Shown here: one piece after another, positions 53,352-62,934 of the stretch
Layout of the letters: every line of letters starts with the position of its first letter
Position numbering within the stretch: the stretch's first letter is position 1
NCBI GenBank assembly: GCA_007748055.1
Contig: CP036279.1
Coordinates: 1,054,001 to 1,118,000 of the forward strand
Origin: Kolteria novifilia
GTDB lineage: Bacteria; Planctomycetota; Planctomycetia; Kolteriales; Kolteriaceae
Reading direction: 5' to 3'
DNA length: 64,000 nt
Notes under the pieces: model-generated
Databases searched by the model: none
What the model was told of the DNA's origin: nothing
The model's input: the letters and a program-made list of their open reading frames with translations, nothing else
Position numbers and translations under genes: made by a program

Positions 53352-53392
53352 GAACAAAATCGTGCTCAAAGTCGACAGGAATTGCTCAAGAT
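53352..53392. promoter_or_regulatory. Cluster of three operator-like 9-mers (set 3)
   Basis: GAACAAAAT (53352), GCTCAAAGT (53364) and GCTCAAGAT (53384) lie in the AT-richer gap between the divergent repressor and the 53444 gene. Spacing between starts is 12 and 20 bases. Compared with GTCCAAGAT/GTTCAAGAT at 51889 they share G-N-T-C-A-A-R-R-T. Typical arrangement for repressor binding at a divergent control region. Confidence 0.45.
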
Positions 53393-53443
53393 GCGTTCTT
53401 TTTGTGTCTGTTTGGTTCCCCATTCGTGAAGAGGAGGTGCAGC

Positions 53444-53731
53444 GTGGAGATTCAGGTTCTTCCCGTGGAACTGTACGTCGCGAAGTATCACGAGTGCCCC
53501 CGGCCGCGGTGCCGCTACGAGATTGACGAGGGAATCCTCTACCGGACCAAGGACGCCGAGTCGGAGGATCTGGGCGAGTTGCCGGGGAGTGTCGACTCGG
53601 TCTTCGTGCCCGCCATTGAGCTCGAAACCGGGCAATACGTCGGGGAAATCGAGGCGATCGAACGGCTGCGGACGTTGGTCGATCGCGTTCAGCACCTCAC
53701 TCAGCAGATTCACGAGGTCCTGCGAAGCTGA
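53444..53731 (+). CDS. Small hypothetical protein divergent from the repressor
   Basis: 95 residues from GTG 53444, preceded by a strong AGGAGG. VEIQVLPVELYVAKYHECPRPRCRYEIDEGILYRT contains C-P-R-P-R-C, possibly half of a zinc site or a dimer contact. The C-terminal part is helical (EIEAIERLRTLVDRVQHLTQQIHEVL). Not recognised as a Cro-like HTH. It is divergent from the XRE gene across the operator-like cluster, so repression by XRE is plausible. Confidence 0.6.
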   Translation: MEIQVLPVELYVAKYHECPRPRCRYEIDEGILYRTKDAESEDLGELPGSVDSVFVPAIELETGQYVGEIEAIERLRTLVDRVQHLTQQIHEVLRS

Positions 53732-53991
53732 AGGTCCCAGTCGGAATGACGGTCAATGCTCCTTCCAAGGAATCCGTGGCACGACTACAATGTGGCGTGT
53801 CAGAGGCGGCGGGGACTCGGTTTCCGTCGCCCCGGTCCCGTTGGCCCCGCAGTCCGTTTCGCATTCCCTCCGATGGTCCCAAGATGTTGCCTCGGAACGC
53901 TGAGCGAACGCGGGTTGGTCTTCGACCTCCCGATCGTCCGGCCCGGCCGCGCGGTGGAGGGAGGCACTGTTGCGAGACGAGTCCGACCACC

Positions 53992-56900
53992 ATGACGAAA
54001 CTGGTTGATCTTGCCATGACTTCTCGACCAGGATCTCGTCGCATCGCCATCCTCCTCCCGCCGCGACAAGCGTCCTGCGACCCAGTCTCCCCGCTCGTAG
54101 CCCCGTCGATCCCGCGCCTCTTGGGGTTCCTTGGGCTTGTTGCCTGTTGTCTCCTCGCGCCCGCTCCGTGCGCGGCCGCTGACGATGCGGCGGTGCCGAG
54201 CGTCTTTCTCGATGTCAGCATCGAGGCCCGGAACCGGCTTGGCATGGTCGAGGCCTATGTCGAGCAGGGGCAGTGGAGCGAGGCGGTCGCATTGCTGCAA
54301 AGTCTCGTCGAGCTCTACGGCGACAAAGTCGTTCCCATGACGGACGATTCCACCATCTACCACAACGTTCGCCTCGTCGCGCATCGCATGGTGTCGGGCT
54401 TCCCGGCGGAGGGCCTAGCGGCCTACCGGTCACGGGTCGATAGCCAGGCCGAGGGCATCCTGCGCCGTGCGAAGGGGGAGGCGGAAGAGACCCTTCTTCG
54501 GCAGATCGTCGGGAATTTCTACTGCTCGGGGGTCGCCGATGAGGCGATCGAGCGGTTGGGCGATCTCGCGTTGGCCGAAGGGTCGGTCCAGGAGGCGTTC
54601 GACTGGTGGGAGATGCTCCTGCCCGAAGAGCTTGCTGGCGATGCGGCGCCCGGCGCGCGGACGGGTCAGCGACTTCGCTACCCGGACCCGGACAACGATC
54701 AACCTCGGCTTCTGGCCAAGTGGGCGCTCGCGAAACTCGTCGTCGGCGATGTCGACGGAGCCGATCGGGGCATCGCATTGCTCAAGCGGGACGATGCCGA
54801 CAAGGAGGGGAGGCTTGCCGGCCGCGACGGTCGATTCGTCGAGGTCGTGCTCGAGGTCAAGCGGACGGCGCTCGATTGGAAGCAGTCCGCGGCGCCCGAC
54901 GATTGGCCGACCTTCGCCGGCGATTTTCGGCGTTCGAAAGTCGCCCCCAAGCCCGTCGCGGCGGGCGATGTGGAGTGGGAGTGGATTCTCGGCGATGTCG
55001 AGGACGCGGCTGCTCCCGATGCCGCTCTTGGGCGTCGCTCCGACGAGGAACTGAAACTCCATCCGGTGATCGTCGGCGACGAAGTGATCGTCGCGACCGG
55101 CACGGCTCTTTGGTCTCTCAAGCTAAGCGACGGTCGGGCGGAGAAGTGGTATGACTTCGGGACGATCGGCGGCGGTCGCCTGCCCGATCGGCTTCGCCAC
55201 GCGCGGCATACGTTGACGGTATCGGGCGACAAGCTCTTTGTTCGCACCGGCGAGGATTCCGGACGGGCGGTGCTCGGGCGGTCGAGGATTCGTAGCTCCC
55301 GGTCGAAACTCTATTGCTTCGATTACAAGACTCAACGCATGCTTTGGCACGTCAGCACCGACGAGCCGGAGATTCAGGACGCCGTCTTTGAAGGGGCCCC
55401 GGTGGTCGCCCACGGGATGGCGTTTGTCGCGCTGACTCGGCAAGACGCGATGGCCGAGACGTCGGTCGCGGCTTTCGACTTGGCGACGGGCGAACGGCGC
55501 TGGCGGTCGTTGGTGTGCGAAGCGAGTCTCGAGGATCTCCGTCCCAGCATCCCTCGGCGCAACCTCCTGACCTACGCCGGTGGCAATATCTACTACGCGA
55601 CCAACATGGGTGCGGTCGCGTCGCTCGACGCTCGCAGCGGGCGGCTGAAATGGGTCAGTACCTACGAGCGGTCGGAGTCGACTGCCGGGAGTTTGGCGCT
55701 CCCGGTCGAGCCTGACCTCAACCCGGCGGTCTTCGATCGCGGACGTCTCTTCGTCGCCGCCCACGATTCCAACAAGGTTCACTGTTTCGACGCGTACACC
55801 GGCCAGGTTCTCTGGGAAGCGTATCCCCCTGTCCGTCATCTTCTCGGCGTTGTCGACGATCGCTTGATGATGACCGGCAAGCGGGTCTGGGGCATCGACG
55901 TCGCGACGGGCAAAGTCTCCTGGTATTGGCCGGAGAACCTCGCGACCGGCTACGGCCGTGGCGTCTTGGCCGGAGGTTTTCTCTATTGGCCGACGACGCG
56001 CGAGATCCATGTGATCGACCCGGCGACCGGGATCAAGGCGCGACCGTCGATCGCGCTGGGCGATCAATTCGGCATCAAGGGCGGCAATCTCGCCGTCGGC
56101 CACGACTACTTGATCATCGCCCAGGCGAACCGAGTCTATGCCCTCGCGCCCCACTCGCGGGTGATCGACAAGTTGCAACTGTTGCTCACCGAGCGGCCGT
56201 CGTCGGCACGGCTGCACTTGAAGTTGGCCGAGGCCGCGTTCGCCGACAAGCAGTACGGCCTTGCCGCGGAGCATTTCCAACTCGCCGCGAATCACGCCGA
56301 ACCCGATCGCTACTTGAATGGGCAACCCTTGCGGCAACTGGCGAAGCATCGGCTGCACGACACCAAGTTGCGGCAAGCCGAGGTGCTCGCCAAGGAGGGT
56401 TCCCTTGCCGAGGCCGAGACGTTGCTGCTCGCCTCGATCGACGCGGTTGCTAAACCCGACGCCGAGCAAGAGGCTCACTGGCAGCTTGCGCAAATGTGGC
56501 TCGATGCGGACAAGCCGGACCGAGCGATCCCCGTCCTCGAGTCGCTCGCGGTGACGACCGAGCACGAGGCGACGATGGCCGACGAGGAGGGCGTCTGGCG
56601 TCCACTCAGTCTTCGGGCCGCGCGGCGCTTGGCTCAGTTGCACGAGGAGGAGGGCGAGGATCTCTTCGCATCCAAGACGAAGGCGATCGAAGCGATGCTT
56701 TCGGGAAAGGCGGTCGCCACCTCGCTCGTCGATGAGCTTCGGGCGTATCCCGACTCGAAACGTCGTTGCGAGATGCTGCTTCGGGCCGGTCCGCTCTTGG
56801 GGAGCGCCGAAGGTGGGCGACTGGCACGTTGGGCTTACAAGTCGGTCGTGCGCTCTCCGTATCGAAGTGGCGAGCAAGCTTCGGAGGCGATGGTCGGCTT

Positions 56901-58275
56901 GAAGCGACTGCACGAGCGTCTCGGCTACGAGCCGTCACGCGATCGCTTGGTCGACCTGCTCGCGCGGCGGTCGACGGTGGGCGATCAAGAGACTGCCGAC
57001 CCGGGTGTTTTGAGCGCGTCCTCCCTGCCGGAGCCGTCGTCGCGCCGTGGGTATCCCGCGATCTCGCTCCTCGCGAACGCTTCAGGGGGCAGCATGATTT
57101 GGCCCGAGGGGGTCGCCCCTTCGGCGGAGCTGGAATACCTGCTGCTGTACGACGGGAAGGTCCTCGAAGCTCGGTTGCCGCGGGATGACGAGCCGATCTG
57201 GAAGTTGCCAATGGAGTCGGCTCCGAGCCATGTGGTGCGGACTCCCTCAGGGCTCTTGATCGTCGACGGATCCCGGCTGCGCTGCGTTGATGCCGCGAAA
57301 GGGGAGATCATTTGGGAGAGGCCATTGGACGGCACGTCCACGACGTGGTTGTCGGCCGCACCGATCAGTGACGCGACGGGCGCTTCTTCGGTCGGGGAGC
57401 TTCCTCGGTTCGGGCTCGATGCCGATACGCTCGTGATGGCGGGGCGCGATGGCACAGTTCGGGCCTTCGACACCGACGATGGGCACCTTCTTTGGGAGCG
57501 TCGTTCGTCGACCGAGTCGCCGTCGGTCGATCTGGTCGCCCTGGGGGATGTCGTCTGCTTCGCGTCGGGACGGCACGTCGATGCTTGGGGCCTGCGCGAT
57601 GGGCGGCAACGGTTCAAGACGACCTGGAGTCCCGAGGAGACGCGACGCCTCCGCGATTCCTGCTTGCGTGTCGGCGATCAACTGGTGATCGTCACCAAGC
57701 GGTCGCGGATCAACGCATTCGACGAGAAGACGGGCGAGCAGCGCTGGTCCAAGGAACTCGTTTGGCCGAGCTTCGAATCGCCCCGACTCTTCGGGGAAGG
57801 GGCTCAACTCTTCGCGCTCGTCGATGGCTACCAGCTCAACAGCATCGACCCGACGACCGGGGAAACGCTTTGGAGTCAAGCGGTCGCCGATCGGCAGCGG
57901 ACGCACGACGGAAGTCCCTTTTCCTGGACGCGCGACCGATTCGTCTTCCTTGGGGAAGATGAGGTCTCGTGCTGGCGAACCGCCGACGGGGTGTTGAAGT
58001 GGCGCTATGCCCTTCCCAAGTTGGGGACGACGCGTTACGTTTGGTGTATGGGCGCGACGACGACCTTGTTCGGAACAGTGGAAGGGGAAACCGTCGCCAT
58101 TTCGCTTTCGGGCGAGGGGCGTCCCACCAGGCTGATTCGACTCGGTTCCGTCGGCGAGTATCTCGACGCCCTTGCCGGCACGGGCTGGTTGGTGCTCGGC
58201 GGTGAGAAAGGGCGCTACCTCTTGCGACAGCCTCCTTCCCAATCCATGGCCTCCACGGGAACTGCTAATGAGTGA
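53992..58275 (+). CDS. Large exported PQQ beta-propeller/TPR protein
   Basis: 1427 residues. The likely signal segment ([21 protein letters not shown]) lies about 45 residues in; start choice 53992 or 54016 is uncertain because neither has a strong SD. The first 300 residues hold helical TPR-like repeats ([24 protein letters not shown]). A PQQ-binding-like propeller follows with W-x-x-A-G-D type blades: [42 protein letters not shown] and [19 protein letters not shown]-like helices recur ([23 protein letters not shown]), then a second propeller ([31 protein letters not shown]). Overlaps moxR by 8 bases, so it is the first gene of the MoxR/vWA operon. Confidence 0.85.
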   Translation: MTKLVDLAMTSRPGSRRIAILLPPRQASCDPVSPLVAPSIPRLLGFLGLVACCLLAPAPCAAADDAAVPSVFLDVSIEARNRLGMVEAYVEQGQWSEAVALLQSLVELYGDKVVPMTDDSTIYHNVRLVAHRMVSGFPAEGLAAYRSRVDSQAEGILRRAKGEAEETLLRQIVGNFYCSGVADEAIERLGDLALAEGSVQEAFDWWEMLLPEELAGDAAPGARTGQRLRYPDPDNDQPRLLAKWALAKLVVGDVDGADRGIALLKRDDADKEGRLAGRDGRFVEVVLEVKRTALDWKQSAAPDDWPTFAGDFRRSKVAPKPVAAGDVEWEWILGDVEDAAAPDAALGRRSDEELKLHPVIVGDEVIVATGTALWSLKLSDGRAEKWYDFGTIGGGRLPDRLRHARHTLTVSGDKLFVRTGEDSGRAVLGRSRIRSSRSKLYCFDYKTQRMLWHVSTDEPEIQDAVFEGAPVVAHGMAFVALTRQDAMAETSVAAFDLATGERRWRSLVCEASLEDLRPSIPRRNLLTYAGGNIYYATNMGAVASLDARSGRLKWVSTYERSESTAGSLALPVEPDLNPAVFDRGRLFVAAHDSNKVHCFDAYTGQVLWEAYPPVRHLLGVVDDRLMMTGKRVWGIDVATGKVSWYWPENLATGYGRGVLAGGFLYWPTTREIHVIDPATGIKARPSIALGDQFGIKGGNLAVGHDYLIIAQANRVYALAPHSRVIDKLQLLLTERPSSARLHLKLAEAAFADKQYGLAAEHFQLAANHAEPDRYLNGQPLRQLAKHRLHDTKLRQAEVLAKEGSLAEAETLLLASIDAVAKPDAEQEAHWQLAQMWLDADKPDRAIPVLESLAVTTEHEATMADEEGVWRPLSLRAARRLAQLHEEEGEDLFASKTKAIEAMLSGKAVATSLVDELRAYPDSKRRCEMLLRAGPLLGSAEGGRLARWAYKSVVRSPYRSGEQASEAMVGLKRLHERLGYEPSRDRLVDLLARRSTVGDQETADPGVLSASSLPEPSSRRGYPAISLLANASGGSMIWPEGVAPSAELEYLLLYDGKVLEARLPRDDEPIWKLPMESAPSHVVRTPSGLLIVDGSRLRCVDAAKGEIIWERPLDGTSTTWLSAAPISDATGASSVGELPRFGLDADTLVMAGRDGTVRAFDTDDGHLLWERRSSTESPSVDLVALGDVVCFASGRHVDAWGLRDGRQRFKTTWSPEETRRLRDSCLRVGDQLVIVTKRSRINAFDEKTGEQRWSKELVWPSFESPRLFGEGAQLFALVDGYQLNSIDPTTGETLWSQAVADRQRTHDGSPFSWTRDRFVFLGEDEVSCWRTADGVLKWRYALPKLGTTRYVWCMGATTTLFGTVEGETVAISLSGEGRPTRLIRLGSVGEYLDALAGTGWLVLGGEKGRYLLRQPPSQSMASTGTANE

Positions 58276-59344
58276 AGACGAAGCGACAACGCTCAGCGAC
58301 GACGACTTGAAGGTCGTCGAGCGTTTGCACACGGCGTACGAAGCGATCAAGAGCGAGACGGCGAAAGTGATCGTCGGCCAGAGCGACGTGGTCGAACAGT
58401 TGCTGATCGGGATCTTCGCCCGCGGCCACTGCCTGCTCGTCGGGGTGCCGGGGCTGGCCAAGACCTTGATGGTCCACACGATCGCCCAGTCGTTGAGCCT
58501 CTCGTTCAGCCGGATCCAATTCACGCCTGACTTGATGCCCTCGGACATCACCGGTACCGAGGTGATCGAGGAGGACAAAGCGACCGGGCGACGCGACTTC
58601 AAGTTCCTGAAAGGGCCGATCTTCGCGAACTTGGTCCTCGCCGACGAGATCAACCGAACCCCTCCCAAGACGCAAGCGGCGTTGCTCGAGGCGATGCAGG
58701 AGCGACAAGTCACCGTCGGCGGCGAACGCCACGTGCTCGAGCCTCCCTTCTTCGTCCTCGCGACCCAGAACCCGATCGAACAAGAAGGGACCTACCCACT
58801 GCCCGAAGCCCAGCTCGACCGCTTCATGTTCAACGTCCTGGTCGACTACCCCGACGAGGAGGAGGAATTCCTCATTGTTCGTTCGACCACCGGCAGCGCC
58901 GAGCCGGAGTTGTCGAAGGTGCTCGACGCGAAGGAGGTGCTTGAGCTGCAAGGCATCGTGCGCAAGATTCCCGTGGCCGATCACGTCATCCGCTACGCGA
59001 TGAAGCTGGTGCGCATGACTCGGCCGGCGGGGCAGGAAGCGCCCGACTTTGTCCAGCACTACGTCAACTGGGGCGCCGGGCCGCGTGCCAGTCAGTACTT
59101 GGTGCTCTCGGCGAAGACGCGAGCGGTCCTCTACGGGCGCTACTTCGTCACGACCGAGGACATTCGCGCGGTCGCGGTGCCGGTCTTGCGTCATCGCATC
59201 ATCACGAACTTCAATGCCGAGGCCGAGGGGATCAAGCCCGACGACATCGTCGCTCAGTTGATCGAATCGCTGCCTCGTGACGAAAGTGAGTCCCTCGAAG
59301 GTGGAAAGCTCCCAAACGTACTTAGATCCGCTAACGCTAGCTAG
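58268..59344 (+). CDS. MoxR family AAA+ ATPase
   Basis: 358 residues. Cytoplasmic MoxR ATPase, a chaperone-like partner of vWA proteins. Walker A GVPGLAKT at 59-66, Walker B LVLADE at 122-127, sensor 1 in FFVLATQNP, and arginine-rich [11 protein letters not shown]. The C-terminal lid contains [23 protein letters not shown]. The start ATG 58268 lies within the end of the propeller gene (GGGAA upstream). It overlaps the following DUF58 gene. This is the conserved MoxR-DUF58-vWA arrangement. Confidence 0.95.
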   Translation: MSEDEATTLSDDDLKVVERLHTAYEAIKSETAKVIVGQSDVVEQLLIGIFARGHCLLVGVPGLAKTLMVHTIAQSLSLSFSRIQFTPDLMPSDITGTEVIEEDKATGRRDFKFLKGPIFANLVLADEINRTPPKTQAALLEAMQERQVTVGGERHVLEPPFFVLATQNPIEQEGTYPLPEAQLDRFMFNVLVDYPDEEEEFLIVRSTTGSAEPELSKVLDAKEVLELQGIVRKIPVADHVIRYAMKLVRMTRPAGQEAPDFVQHYVNWGAGPRASQYLVLSAKTRAVLYGRYFVTTEDIRAVAVPVLRHRIITNFNAEAEGIKPDDIVAQLIESLPRDESESLEGGKLPNVLRSANAS

Positions 59345-60200
59345 GATCAAGGACCTCGAGCTCAAGGCTCGCCAGGTCATCGAAGGCTTCGTGTCCGGAT
59401 CGCACAAGAGCCCGTTCCAGGGGATCAGCGTCGAGTTCGCCGAGCACCGGGAGTACGTTCCCGGTGACGACGTCCGCCACGTCGACTGGAAGGTCTTCGG
59501 CAAGACCGACAAGTTCTACCTCAAGCAGTATGAGCAAGAGACGAACCTCGTCTGCAACCTCCTTCTCGACGTCAGCGAGTCGATGCGTTACGGCTCGGGA
59601 GAGACGTCGAAGCTGGAGTTCGCGTCGCGCTTGGTCGCGTCGCTGGCGTACTTGATCGTACATCGCGCCGACAGTGTCGGCTTGGCCCTCTTCGAGGATC
59701 GCTTGCACAAGTTCCTTCCCCCGGCGAGCCAAGCGACGCATCTGAAGCAACTGCTGACGCTGCTGGCAACTTGCGAACCGGGCAAGGAGGCGAGCCGGGT
59801 CGGCGACGTGCTCGGGGAGATGGCCGGGCGGCTGACCAAACGAAGTTTGATCATGGTGGTCAGCGATTGCTTCGACGATATCGACCGGATCGTCGCGGGA
59901 ATCAAGCACCTGCGGTACAAGCGACACGAGATTGTCTTCTTCCACGTGCTCGATCCGGCGGAGCTCGATTTCCCGTTCGATCAGATCACGCTGTTCAAGG
60001 GGCTCGAGGCGTTGCCCGATGTCTTGGCCGAACCGCGGGCGCTGCGAAATGCGTATTTGGCGGAGTTCAACGAGTACTTGAAGGAGTTGCGGCTCGCCTG
60101 TCGGGCCAACGACGTCGACTATCAGTTGATGCGGACCGACCAGCCGCTCGACTTGGCGCTCGCCGGCTATCTCGCCAGTCGCTCTGCCCGCTCGGCGTAG
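59277..60200 (+). CDS. DUF58 domain protein
   Basis: 307 residues. DUF58 proteins carry a vWA-like domain and work with Mox[46 protein letters not shown] (the DUF58 signature), [12 protein letters not shown] (MIDAS-like) and [12 protein letters not shown] are visible. The GTG at 59277 lies 68 bases inside moxR; a later GTG at 59301 may be the true start. Soluble protein. It is followed by a 500-bp region holding repeats before the next operon gene. Confidence 0.93.
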   Translation: MTKVSPSKVESSQTYLDPLTLARIKDLELKARQVIEGFVSGSHKSPFQGISVEFAEHREYVPGDDVRHVDWKVFGKTDKFYLKQYEQETNLVCNLLLDVSESMRYGSGETSKLEFASRLVASLAYLIVHRADSVGLALFEDRLHKFLPPASQATHLKQLLTLLATCEPGKEASRVGDVLGEMAGRLTKRSLIMVVSDCFDDIDRIVAGIKHLRYKRHEIVFFHVLDPAELDFPFDQITLFKGLEALPDVLAEPRALRNAYLAEFNEYLKELRLACRANDVDYQLMRTDQPLDLALAGYLASRSARSA

Positions 60201-60430
60201 GGTTGGGTGTGCGGCACTCGGAGGGTGGGTCTTGACCCACCACGAAGGCCGACCGACGTGCGTGTCAGGCAATGGCCTGACCTACGGTTGGACGAACTCC
60301 ATGCGTCAGCTCTTCTTGACTTCTCCCTGTGGGTGAGGTCGTCGAGCGACGCGAGACGGGTGAGGGGATGGAACGTGTTGGGCAGCGAGGCGGTTTGTTG
60401 GAAGAGAACCCCCTCACCCCTAACCCCTCT
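60201..60430. repeat. Intergenic composite hairpin element and array header
   Basis: GGTGGGTCTTGACCCACCACG near 60224 and GTCAGGCAATGGCCTGACC near 60271 (same two-hairpin composite as 46091-46196), followed by a variant of the array header (GGTCGTCGAGCGACGCGAGACGGGTGAGGGG, read near 60338) leading into the 33-bp array. Confidence 0.7.
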
Positions 60431-60612
60431 CCCACAGGGAGAGGGGAACAAGTGGCCTTCTCTCCCACAGGGAGAGGGGAACAAGTGGCCTTCTCTCCCA
60501 CAGGGAGAGGGGAACAAGTGGCCTTCTCTCCCACAGGGAGAGGGGAACAAGTGGCCTTCTCTCCCACAGGGAGAGGGGAACAAGTGGCCTTCTCTCCCAC
60601 AGGGAGAGGGGG
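60431..60612. repeat. Tandem 33-bp hairpin array (array 3)
   Basis: CCCACAGGGAGAGGGG recurs at 60431, 60464, 60497, 60530, 60563 and 60596, exactly 33 bp apart. The spacer is AACAAGTGGCCTTCTCT between hairpins. Each unit can fold CTCTCCC-ACA-GGGAGAG. Same period and hairpin as arrays 1 and 2 but with a different spacer, so the hairpin is conserved while the linker has changed. A copy of GGTGGGTCTTGACCCACC follows at 60627. Confidence 0.92.
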
Positions 60613-60700
60613 GCAAGAGTAAGTAGGGTGGGTCTTGACCCACCAGGGGAGAAGGAAGCGCTTGCCGAGTGGCTCGGCGGGCAGCAGGGAGTGATGGTTC

Positions 60701-62914
60701 ATGGCGGTGTTCGCCTTCATGTTCGGGGCACCCGCGATCCTGTGGGGGTTGGCGCTTGCCGGTGCGCCCCTCTTGATTCACTTGCTCAACCGACAGCGGC
60801 ACAAGGAGATGCATTGGGCGGCGATGCGCTGGCTGCTGCAAGCGATGCGCAAAAATGCCCGCCGTGTCCAAATCGAACAATGGCTCCTGCTCGCGATCCG
60901 CACCCTGCTGATCATCTGTGTCGTCGCCGCGATGTCCAAGCCGATCATCGAAAGCGCCGGGCCGCTGCTCGCCTCGACGACCTCCGCGACGCATCACGTC
61001 ATCGTTTTCGACAACTCGATGAGCATGCAATTCGCCTCGGGGGGACGAAGCCGCTGGGAGCGTGCGAAGAGTCTCGCGCAGAGTGTGCTTGAGACGGCTC
61101 AGAAAGGGGATTTGGCGAGCGTCGTCGTGATGGGCTCGCCGACGTCGATCCTCGTCGGGGACGCGAGTCCCTACCTCTCGGCGGTCGGCGAGGAGGTCGA
61201 GGCGATCAAGGTCCACGACGGCATCGCGAGCGTCGAGCAAGCGATGGACCGGGTCGAGGACATCCTCAAGAACTCGAGCGCCGGGCGCAAACAGCTCTAC
61301 CTGATCACCGACATGCAGCGGACCTCGTGGCAATCGAGCGATCTTGCTGGCGAGCAAGCCGGACTCGCGAAGAAGCTCCGCGCGATGTCGGATCGTTGTC
61401 AGTTCGTCATCCTCGACGCCGGCGGGACCAGCGAAGCGAACCTCTCGGTCGCGTCGGTCGAGCAGATCGAGCCGGTGATCCTCTCCGGAACGCCGACCGG
61501 GTTTCGGGCGAGTATCGTCAATCACTCGAGCGAGGATCGCAACGGCGTGCGGGTGCAGCTTCTGGTCGACGGCCAGATTGAGGCGGTCGAGACGCTTGAC
61601 TTGGCGGCCGGGGAGACCGGGGCGGCGATCTTTAACGTTCGCTTCCGCGAGACCGGCGATCAAGCGGTCGAAGCTCGTATCGAGGGGGATGATCTGAAGC
61701 CCGACAATCATCACCACTACGCCGCGCGGGTTCGCGATGCGCTCAACGTCCTCTTGATCGAGGGCGAACCGGCGGGCGGCCCGTTCGAGTCCGAGGCGGA
61801 CTATCTGCGGGTCGCGTTCGAGCCGAGCGACGCGTCGCAGGGTCCGGCCTCGATCCGGACCGAAACCCGGCTCGAGTCCGACTTGCTGGAGATCAATCTC
61901 GGCGACTGGGATCTGGTGGTCCTCTGCAACGTCGGGCAACTGACGCCCAGCGAGGTCGCGGTGCTCGAGGAGCATACCCGGCAAGGGGGCGGGCTCCTCT
62001 TCTTCCTGGGCAAACAGACTAATATCGAGGCGTTCAACAGCGTCTTATTCAATGAGGGCAAGGGGCTCTTGCCGGTTCGGTTGGCGGATCTCTCCGAGAA
62101 CAAGCAGCGTGACGACGAGGCGTACGGCTTCGATCCGCTCGACTATGTTCATCCGGTGGTTGCCCCGTTTCTGGATCTGGAACGGGCGGGACTGCTGACG
62201 ACGAAGATCTTCCGCTATGCGAAGATCGAGCTACCGACGGAGGAGCAGACGAGCAAGGAACGCCCCGCGCCGTCGGTGGCGCTGGCGTTCACGACCGGCG
62301 ATCCGGCGATCGTGTTGGCCGATCGGGGCCGGGGTCGTGTCGGGGTGGTCGCGACGAGCGCCGATCTCGACTGGAACAGTTGGGCGATCTCGCCGAGTTT
62401 CCTGCCGGTGATGCGTGAGCTCGCCGGGCAGCTCGTCAAGGGCCGGGTTTCGGCGCCCGAGTCGCGGGTCGGGGATCTGCTGTCGATCGCGCTGCCCGAA
62501 CGGGTCTTCGATGTCAGCGCCACGCTGACGCCACCGGGAGAGGGTGTCGCCAGCGAGCCGATGCGTCCCCAAGAGGGCGAGAATGACGCGAACCTACTCG
62601 AGTACGATCGCACCGGACGCAGCGGGATCTACCGGGTCAGTTTGGGCCCGCCGATCGACCAGACGCGGTTGCTCGCCGTCAACACCTGGCCGCGAGAGAG
62701 CGTGCTGGAACGCGTGTCGAGCGAGGACTTGCGTTCGATGTTCCCGGGCTGGGAATTCACGCTGCACGATCGTTGGCCGACCAGCGGTGCCCGCGCCCAA
62801 GCGGTGATTCCCGATCGCGGCGAGATCTACCGGCCGCTGTTGTACATCGCGCTGTTTCTCGCGTTTCTCGAGACGTTCCTCGCCTGGAAGTTCGGGCACC
62901 ATCGACTGAAGTAG
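60701..62914 (+). CDS. BatA-like N-terminal membrane protein with vWA domain
   Basis: 737 residues. The N-terminal BatA region has two membrane helices (FMFGAPAILWGLALAGAPLLIHLLN; QIEQWLLLAIRTLLIICVVAAM). The vWA domain reads HHVIVFDNSMSMQFASGG (MIDAS D-x-S-x-S) with KQLYLITDMQRTSW. A beta-rich and glutamine-amidotransferase-like region follows (LNVLLIEGEPAGG, LVVLCNVGQLTPSEVAVLEEHTRQGGGLLFFLG). A C-terminal transmembrane helix (LLYIALFLAFLETFLAWKFG) ends the protein. It is the membrane partner of MoxR/DUF58, presumably with its vWA domain outside the cytoplasm. ATG 60701 has AGGGAG upstream. Confidence 0.9.
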   Translation: MAVFAFMFGAPAILWGLALAGAPLLIHLLNRQRHKEMHWAAMRWLLQAMRKNARRVQIEQWLLLAIRTLLIICVVAAMSKPIIESAGPLLASTTSATHHVIVFDNSMSMQFASGGRSRWERAKSLAQSVLETAQKGDLASVVVMGSPTSILVGDASPYLSAVGEEVEAIKVHDGIASVEQAMDRVEDILKNSSAGRKQLYLITDMQRTSWQSSDLAGEQAGLAKKLRAMSDRCQFVILDAGGTSEANLSVASVEQIEPVILSGTPTGFRASIVNHSSEDRNGVRVQLLVDGQIEAVETLDLAAGETGAAIFNVRFRETGDQAVEARIEGDDLKPDNHHHYAARVRDALNVLLIEGEPAGGPFESEADYLRVAFEPSDASQGPASIRTETRLESDLLEINLGDWDLVVLCNVGQLTPSEVAVLEEHTRQGGGLLFFLGKQTNIEAFNSVLFNEGKGLLPVRLADLSENKQRDDEAYGFDPLDYVHPVVAPFLDLERAGLLTTKIFRYAKIELPTEEQTSKERPAPSVALAFTTGDPAIVLADRGRGRVGVVATSADLDWNSWAISPSFLPVMRELAGQLVKGRVSAPESRVGDLLSIALPERVFDVSATLTPPGEGVASEPMRPQEGENDANLLEYDRTGRSGIYRVSLGPPIDQTRLLAVNTWPRESVLERVSSEDLRSMFPGWEFTLHDRWPTSGARAQAVIPDRGEIYRPLLYIALFLAFLETFLAWKFGHHRLK

Positions 62915-62934
62915 GAGGGCGGGACCACCCCCTT

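Noticed and set aside
55123-56913. 596-codon minus-strand frame in the PQQ gene
   Set aside because: Antisense shadow; the plus strand shows clear propeller blades.
60167-61984. 605-codon minus-strand frame over repeats and the BatA-like gene
   Set aside because: Reads through the hairpin array and antisense of a recognised gene.
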